This document shows positions 58,841-64,000 of a stretch of DNA of 64,000 bases, piece after piece. Position 1 is the stretch's first letter. The number at the start of each line of letters is the position of its first letter. The position numbers and the translations under genes are program-made. The notes beneath the pieces were generated by a model that saw only the letters and a list, made by a program, of their open reading frames with translations, had not been told where the DNA came from and searched no databases. The stretch comes from Sphingomonas sp. UNC305MFCol5.2 (GTDB lineage: Bacteria > Pseudomonadota > Alphaproteobacteria > Sphingomonadales > Sphingomonadaceae): positions 496,001 to 560,000 of the forward strand of contig NZ_JOOE01000003.1 of NCBI RefSeq assembly GCF_000712135.1, read 5' to 3'.

Positions 58841-59050
58841 TCAAAAATCAGGCACGTCATCGAGCAGTTTCCGGGCGAGTCCGAAATCCTCGTCGTCGAC
58901 CATCACCCGCACCGGGATCAGCAGATAACTGCCGTCCGCGATGCTCGTTCCCGCGTCGAAGACGAAGCTCATGATGCCTTCGCTCTCCAGCCGCGACTGG
59001 ACGATATAGGCTTCCTGTCGGTCGAAGCGGCCGAGCTCGACCAGCGCCAT
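58841..59050 (-). CDS. DUF2007 protein
   Basis: The 69-residue protein MALVELGRFDRQEAYIVQSR continues SRLESEGIMSFVFDAGTSIA and ends RVMVDDEDFGLARKLLDDVP. The beta-alpha-beta-beta pattern with a residue pair DE before the last helix is the DUF2007 (putative signal-transducing) domain. ATG 59050 shares a base with the stop of the upstream DUF5996 gene (TAATG), so the two are coupled. Confidence 0.82.
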   Translation of the reverse strand: MALVELGRFDRQEAYIVQSRLESEGIMSFVFDAGTSIADGSYLLIPVRVMVDDEDFGLARKLLDDVPDF

Positions 59051-59985
59051 TACACGTTCCTCGGCCGGCGCGCGGTGCCCTGCGCGCATTCGAGTGCCGC
59101 CCGATCCCAGTCGCCCAAAATGGCAGCCGCCTCGTAGGTCGATTGCAGGAATTCGAGCAGTGCCGCTTCGGGGTCGGGCGCGGCGCGGACGGTGTCGTAG
59201 TCGAGAAGGAACTCGCCGAGCGTGGCATCGAACCGCGCAGCCGCCGGGCCTACGGGTGCTTCGGCGAAGCCTTGCGGCGCCGGATACGCGTAGGAATAAA
59301 AGGCTGCGCGCGGCGAGGCGTCGCTGCCCGGCCAGAAGCCCGCGCTCGATACTTCATGGCTATAGGCTTCGCGCGTCACGGCATCGGGCAGGCCGGGGAC
59401 GCCGCCCGGGTGCGGCGGTGCGGCGCGGCCCGAAAAGCGCGTGACGGCGAGATCGAAGCTGCCCCAGAAGAAGTGAACCGGGCTAGCCTTGCCGAGAAAG
59501 CCGGTGCGGAACTGCTTGAAGACATGATCGACGCGGACGAGTGCGTCGTGGAATCGCTCGATCCAGTCGCGATCATAGGGCCGTGGGGCATGATCCTCGG
59601 GAAAGCGGACCGGGTCGGGCATTTCGTTGGGCAATGTCGCGATGGCCACTTCGATGCCGAGCTGCCGCAACGCTTCCATTACCCCGGCGTAAAAGCCCGC
59701 GACGGTGCCGGCTTCGAGAGGCAGCGTCCTGCTATCCGCAACGGTGGCGATGCGCAGGACGTGCGCGCGAAGGTCGAAATCCATTTCGAACGGCCCCGCT
59801 GCGGACGGGATCGGCGAGGTTCCCAGCCCGCGCGGCGTCACGTAGAGCGGCACGTGCCAGCCATGGTTGAGCCACGGTGTCAGCGCGATCCGCACCTTGC
59901 CGACGATCTGCGTCATCAACTGCAGATGGAGTGCGCTCCCGCGGCCCTCTTGCCAGCCGAGAACGGGCCATGCGTGCGCGGTCAT
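59050..59985 (-). CDS. DUF5996 family protein
   Basis: The 311-residue protein has WPVLGWQEGRGSALHLQLMT near its start, LNHGWHVPLYVTPRGLGTSP and HFFWGSFDLAVTRFSGR, the DUF5996 landmarks. No membrane segment or catalytic motif is known for the family. It is followed by the coupled DUF2007 gene. Function is unknown. Confidence 0.85.
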   Translation of the reverse strand: MTAHAWPVLGWQEGRGSALHLQLMTQIVGKVRIALTPWLNHGWHVPLYVTPRGLGTSPIPSAAGPFEMDFDLRAHVLRIATVADSRTLPLEAGTVAGFYAGVMEALRQLGIEVAIATLPNEMPDPVRFPEDHAPRPYDRDWIERFHDALVRVDHVFKQFRTGFLGKASPVHFFWGSFDLAVTRFSGRAAPPHPGGVPGLPDAVTREAYSHEVSSAGFWPGSDASPRAAFYSYAYPAPQGFAEAPVGPAAARFDATLGEFLLDYDTVRAAPDPEAALLEFLQSTYEAAAILGDWDRAALECAQGTARRPRNV

Positions 59986-60045
59986 GCGGATCTCCTTCGG
60001 CGACGAATGCCGATAGGCCCGCTATCCTCGCCTCCCCGCCGAAAA

Positions 60046-60564
60046 TCAAATGGCAGACTTGCGGACGTTCTGCGCGGCGGTGACGATCCATGCGATCGGA
60101 ATGCCGACGAGCAGGATATGGATCGCCAGCGGCATCAGCACCGACATCGGCGTGATCGCCGCGCCGGGGTTCGGCGGCCAGCGCAGCGGGATCACGATCC
60201 AGTACATGATCAGATAGAGCAATGCGCCATAAGCGACGCCATAGAGCAGCCGCCATTCGCGCATTCGCGGTAGCAGCCGCGACGCCGCGACGAAGGCGGC
60301 GACCATCGCCGCCATGATCGCGAAATGCACTGCGAGGCCGGTGGCTGCGCCGATCCAGCCGCTGGTTTGCGGCCATTCGCCGAACGGACCCGAGGCGACG
60401 GACTGGAGCATGCCCGTCACCGATCTGCCGCGCAGCGCGGTGAGGATCATCGCCGAGGCGATATCGAGCGTGCCCGCAACCAGAGTTGCGACTGCGATTG
60501 TCTTCCCTTGCAAAACCGACCCTCCCCTTTTGGCGACAGCGTGCGCGTGCCGATCCGACTTCAC
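60046..60564 (-). CDS. Hypothetical four-helix membrane protein
   Basis: The protein of 172 residues has four membrane segments: TIAVATLVAGTLDIASAMIL, LAVHFAIMAAMVAAFVAASR, YGVAYGALLYLIMYWIVIPL and LPLAIHILLVGIPIAWIVTA. It looks like a common sphingomonad uncharacterised membrane protein. GTG 60564 after AAGGGG and TTG at about 60513 after GGAGGG are both possible starts. It stands alone. Confidence 0.65.
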   Translation of the reverse strand: MKSDRHAHAVAKRGGSVLQGKTIAVATLVAGTLDIASAMILTALRGRSVTGMLQSVASGPFGEWPQTSGWIGAATGLAVHFAIMAAMVAAFVAASRLLPRMREWRLLYGVAYGALLYLIMYWIVIPLRWPPNPGAAITPMSVLMPLAIHILLVGIPIAWIVTAAQNVRKSAI

Positions 60565-60755
60565 CAGCCCCTTGCGGCTCTGCGCAACTGTTGGCGGAGT
60601 GCGATGCGGGCGAACGGCACAAATCCGTCGCCGAACGTCTTCCGGCCCCTGCGCCGGCAGGTTGGCAGCTAGCCGCGCGCGTTCGCCCGCTCACGAATTG
60701 GAATGCCCCGGACCTCCTCCTCTAGTCGGTCGATAATCAAAAAGGGGCCAATTTC

Positions 60756-63700
60756 ATGATCATCACCACACGTACGCGCCTGCTCGCCACCGCGATCTCG
60801 TTGTTCGCCGTGGCTGCACCGGCACTCGCCCAGGACAATGCCGCTGCCGATCCCGCCGTCCAGGACGCGGGCCAGGAAGAAGACGAGATCGTCGTCACCG
60901 GTTCGATGCTGCGGCAATCCGATACCGCGACGCCGTCACCCGTCACGGTCGTCACCGCCGAAACGCTCGATCAGCGCGGGCTCAACACCGTGCAGGACGC
61001 CGTGCAGCAACTGTCGTCGAACAACGGTCCGGCGCTCACCAATTCGTTCACCGCGAACGGCGCATTCGCCGGCGGCGCCTCCGCAGTCTCGTTGCGCGGC
61101 CTTTCGACCAGCTCGACGCTGGTGCTGTTCGACGGGCTGCGCGCGGCCTATTTCCCGCTCGCCGACGACGGATCGCGCAACTTCGTCGATCTCAACACGA
61201 TCCCCGACGACATCGTCGATCGCGTCGAAGTGCTCCGTGACGGTGCCTCCTCCAGCTACGGCGCCGACGCGATCGCGGGCGTGGTCAACATCATCACCAG
61301 GCGCGAGTTCCGGGGCGTGGCCGGGCGCGTCGAGGCGGGCATCGCCGAGACCGGAATCGGTGCGAACCAGCGGCTGACGCTCACTGCGGGCACCGGCGAT
61401 CTCGATACCAACGGCTACAACGCCTATCTCAGCGGCTTCTATCTCCGCAGCGAGGCGGTCTATAACAAGGACCTCCGCGCGCCGTTCAATTCGGACGATC
61501 TCCGCGGCATCTGCAGCGATCGCACCGGCGCGCTGCAATGCGGCCCGAACAACATGATGAACGGGCTCGACGGCGATAACCAGTTCCCGAATCTCGGCTT
61601 CGTGATCGGCACGTCGACTTTCTTCGTCCGCCCTTATGACGCCGCGAACGCCAACGCGCTGGGCCGATACCAGATCCTGAACCCGACCGCCGGCTGCCGC
61701 GTCGGCACCTCTTACAGCCCCACCGCCGCCGAGCTCACGGGGAGCAACAACGGCTCGGTGCCGACGCGGCTCTGCCAGCAGGACACCACCAACGCCTATG
61801 CGCCGGTCACGCCCAATATCGAGCGGTTCGGCGCCTCGGCGCGCTTCACCGCCAAGATCGGCGACAGTGCCGAGGCCTATGCATTGTTCAATTTCCAGCA
61901 GAGCACGACCAACTTCACCGGCGGTCCCGCCGCGATACGCGCCAATGCCAATACCGGCATCCGCTATCCGCGTTTCTCGACGGCGACCAACGCCGGCGCG
62001 GTCGCACCGGGTTCGTTCGCATTGTCGCTCCCGATCTATGTCTGTCCGCAGGGCGTCGGATCGGCGAACGGGCTGAATACCGGGTGCACCGCCGCCAATG
62101 GCGTGCTCAATCCGAACAACCCGTTCGCGGCGCAGGGCCAGGTGGCACGGCTGGTGGGAACGCTGGCGGACACGCGGACCTTCAACGAGACGCGCAGCCG
62201 CGTCTATCGCGCCGCCTTCGGGATCAACGGGTCGATCTTCGACGACTGGACCTATCGCTTCGACGCCACCGCGATGCACACCGACCTGCGGCTGCGCACC
62301 GACGGCTTCGTCTATATCCAGCATCTGCTCGATGCGATCGCGCAGGGCACCTACAACTTCGTCAATCCCGAGCGGAACAGCGCCGCGATACGCGATTATC
62401 TCTCGCCCGAGAACATCACGCACGACAGCTCGGACCTGTACCAGGCGCAGCTGACCGTCACGAAGAAGCTGTTCGATCTGCCCGGCGGCCCGCTCCAGCT
62501 CGGCTTCGGCGGGTCGATCTTCTACGAGGCAGTCGACGCACCGAGCGCGAACGACGACTATAATGGCCCCACCCAGCGCTACTTCACGCTCAATGCGTTC
62601 GGCACCAAGGGCCATCGCACGGTGACTTCGGCCTTTGCCGAGATCAACGCGCCGATCGTCGACATGCTCGAAGTCAACGCGTCAGGCCGCTACGATCATT
62701 ATTCGAGCGGGCAGAGCGCCTTCTCACCCAAGATCGGCGCCAAGTTCACGCCGATCCGCGAAGTCGCCTTGCGCGGCACCTATTCGCGCGGCTTCCGCAT
62801 CCCGAGCTTCGGCGAGGCGAATGCACTGCCGACGACCGGATTCGTCTCGCAATCGGTGTCCAACATCCCTGCGGCGTTCCTCGCGCAATACGGCGCCAAT
62901 TGCCGGCCCGACAATGCGGCGGGGTGCCCGGGTTATATCACGGTCTATGCCATCGGCCTGACCACGCTGGCATCGCCTGACCTCAAGCCCGAAAAGTCGC
63001 GCAGCTTCACCGCCGGCTTGCTGTTCGAACCGATCCGCAACCTCACTTTGACGGTCGATTACTTCAACATCCGCAAGACCGGCGCGATCACCGCGCCCTC
63101 GTCTGATCCGGCGATCTCGGCTTATTATGCCGGCACACCGATCCCGGCGGGCTATAACGTCATCGTCGACGCGCCCGATCCGAACCACCCCACTGCCAAG
63201 CCGCGCATCGCCTTCGTCGAATCGCAGCTGATCAACGCCAACACGATCAAATCCGAAGGCGTGGATTTCGGAGTCAATTTCACGCACGATTTCGGCGGGT
63301 TCCGCTGGACCAGCAATCTCGACGCCAGCCTGATCCTCGAGCTCAGCACGACCTTTCCCGACGGCAGCAAGGAGACCTATGTCGACACGCTCGGCAACTT
63401 CAACCTGACCGCCGGCTCGGGCACCTTCCGCTGGCGCGGCACCTGGCAGAACACGGTCGAGACCGGTCCGCTGATGCTGACCGGCACGGTCAATTACGTC
63501 GGTGGCTACGATCTGTCGGCGATGGATCAGGGCACCGACTATCACGATTGCGGGCTCGCGCCCGATTATGTCGGCTGCCGCGTCAAGCGCTACGTCACGG
63601 TGGACCTGAACGCGACGATCAAGGTCACCGACAATTTCAGCTTCTACATGAACGCGATCAACCTGTTCGATGCCATGCCGGGGGTCGATCCGGTCACCTA

Positions 63701-63785
63701 TGGCGCGTTCAACTACAACGCCGTCCAGGTCGGCAACAACATCCTCGGTCGGCAATATCGCGCCGGGGCCAAGTTCCGCTTCTGA
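60756..63785 (+). CDS. TonB-dependent outer-membrane receptor
   Basis: The 1009-residue protein has a signal peptide ending at PALAQ, a TonB-box-like EEDEIVVTGSMLRQ, a plug domain (about 50-170: VSLRGLSTSSTLVLFDGLRA, VEVLRDGASSSYGADAIAGV), and a long 22-strand barrel ending in Phe (AGAKFRF). Length and plug style match the sphingomonad receptors for plant oligosaccharides or phenolic compounds; the substrate is not readable. The barrel has extra Cys pairs (CRVGTSY, CGLAPDYVGC). It ends with a terminator and faces a LytTR regulator gene. Confidence 0.95.
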   Translation: MIITTRTRLLATAISLFAVAAPALAQDNAAADPAVQDAGQEEDEIVVTGSMLRQSDTATPSPVTVVTAETLDQRGLNTVQDAVQQLSSNNGPALTNSFTANGAFAGGASAVSLRGLSTSSTLVLFDGLRAAYFPLADDGSRNFVDLNTIPDDIVDRVEVLRDGASSSYGADAIAGVVNIITRREFRGVAGRVEAGIAETGIGANQRLTLTAGTGDLDTNGYNAYLSGFYLRSEAVYNKDLRAPFNSDDLRGICSDRTGALQCGPNNMMNGLDGDNQFPNLGFVIGTSTFFVRPYDAANANALGRYQILNPTAGCRVGTSYSPTAAELTGSNNGSVPTRLCQQDTTNAYAPVTPNIERFGASARFTAKIGDSAEAYALFNFQQSTTNFTGGPAAIRANANTGIRYPRFSTATNAGAVAPGSFALSLPIYVCPQGVGSANGLNTGCTAANGVLNPNNPFAAQGQVARLVGTLADTRTFNETRSRVYRAAFGINGSIFDDWTYRFDATAMHTDLRLRTDGFVYIQHLLDAIAQGTYNFVNPERNSAAIRDYLSPENITHDSSDLYQAQLTVTKKLFDLPGGPLQLGFGGSIFYEAVDAPSANDDYNGPTQRYFTLNAFGTKGHRTVTSAFAEINAPIVDMLEVNASGRYDHYSSGQSAFSPKIGAKFTPIREVALRGTYSRGFRIPSFGEANALPTTGFVSQSVSNIPAAFLAQYGANCRPDNAAGCPGYITVYAIGLTTLASPDLKPEKSRSFTAGLLFEPIRNLTLTVDYFNIRKTGAITAPSSDPAISAYYAGTPIPAGYNVIVDAPDPNHPTAKPRIAFVESQLINANTIKSEGVDFGVNFTHDFGGFRWTSNLDASLILELSTTFPDGSKETYVDTLGNFNLTAGSGTFRWRGTWQNTVETGPLMLTGTVNYVGGYDLSAMDQGTDYHDCGLAPDYVGCRVKRYVTVDLNATIKVTDNFSFYMNAINLFDAMPGVDPVTYGAFNYNAVQVGNNILGRQYRAGAKFRF

Positions 63786-63806
63786 CACGCGGGCCGGTGA
63801 AACAGA

Positions 63807-63835
63807 GGCGGCGGATTTCGACCCCGCCGCCTTTT
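63807..63835 (+). terminator. Terminator of the TonB receptor gene
   Basis: GGCGGCGG (63807-63814) pairs with CCGCCGCC (63824-63831) and four T follow. The T run reaches the last base of the convergent LytTR stop codon. Confidence 0.85.
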
Positions 63836-64000
63836 CATGCGTGCTCGCGCAGCATGTCGCGCAGACGTCTGGCATAGACGCGCCCCGTCGCGATCCGGGT
63901 GCCGTCGCGCAGGATCACGTCGCGCCGGCCGGTGGGCGTCTGACGGACCTGCGCGATCGCGGCGACGCGCACCAATGCGGCACGGTGGACGCGGACGAAC
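63835..64000 (-). CDS. LytTR-type DNA-binding protein, C-terminal part (cut by window edge)
   Basis: The last 54 residues are visible: FVRVHRAALVRVAAIAQVRQ, then RDVILRDGTRIATGRVYARR and a final LRDMLREHA. FVRVHRAALV and the RDGT turn are the LytTR DNA-binding landmarks. The rest, which may include a response-receiver or membrane domain, is outside the window. LytTR regulators often lie beside TonB receptors in Sphingomonas, so it may control the neighbour. Confidence 0.85.
   Translation of the reverse strand, partial: FVRVHRAALVRVAAIAQVRQTPTGRRDVILRDGTRIATGRVYARRLRDMLREHA

Noticed and set aside
58820..58845. Possible NtrC site before glnK
   Set aside because: Only partial TGC...GCA symmetry is seen, and it does not meet the consensus spacing.

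Overview
The window looks like chromosomal DNA of a Sphingomonas-type alphaproteobacterium. It is GC-rich almost throughout and carries a crtY-crtI-crtB carotenoid operon, an alphaproteobacterial serC-serA-hisZ unit, a large TonB-dependent receptor beside a LytTR regulator, a glycine-rich double cold-shock protein, and several families of intergenic GC-rich palindromes. No tRNA, rRNA, CRISPR array, transposase or complete insertion sequence was seen.

Layout. 1-4350: transglutaminase/ATP-grasp/alpha-E peptide-modification pair, a LOG-family protein and an extensin-like lipoprotein, all on the minus strand. 4413-9458: an esterase under a perfect palindromic LacI-type operator, then serC (with a structured leader), serA and hisZ. 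9549-15935: mannitol dehydrogenase-family enzyme, double retropepsin, and the helicase and exonuclease of the ligase-associated DNA repair system. 16088-21136: an eCIS-cargo-like protein facing the classical rnd-lptC-lptA-lptB-rpoN cluster. 21168-30929: TerC, cold-shock protein, dehalogenase-like hydrolase, DMT transporter, ATP-dependent DNA ligase, phosphoesterase, Dps, GDT1-like and small exported proteins. 31061-33369: rpmG, then a TPP riboswitch and thiC. 33574-35501: a small AT-rich accessory insert between two broken genes. 35558-41406: arr, small conserved proteins, a LexA box in front of an HTH protein, PhnA, a sterol desaturase, tetR and a GST. 41520-45686: carotenoid operon with an embedded LOG gene. 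46259-56632: Atm1-like ABC exporter, HerA-like ATPase, and a translationally coupled recQ-sulfurtransferase-desaturase-GMC unit. 56927-58754: glnK-amtB behind a perfect sigma-54 promoter, whose sigma factor is encoded at 16707-18221. 58841-64000: DUF2007, DUF5996, TonB receptor and the end of a LytTR regulator.

The most interesting locus is the AT-rich insert at about 33720-35260. It encodes a 452-residue protein with the N-terminal Thr/Asp/Lys arrangement of proteasome beta and HslV subunits. A 58-codon gene with a strong ribosome binding site overlaps its 3' end. The flanks are a DUF1801-like fragment on one side and a VOC-protein fragment lacking its N-terminal half on the other. The family of the large protein seems to exist elsewhere as uncharacterised proteins; its role here is unknown.

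Coordinates and translations were read by hand, start sites were chosen from ribosome binding sites and family length, and no database search was possible.
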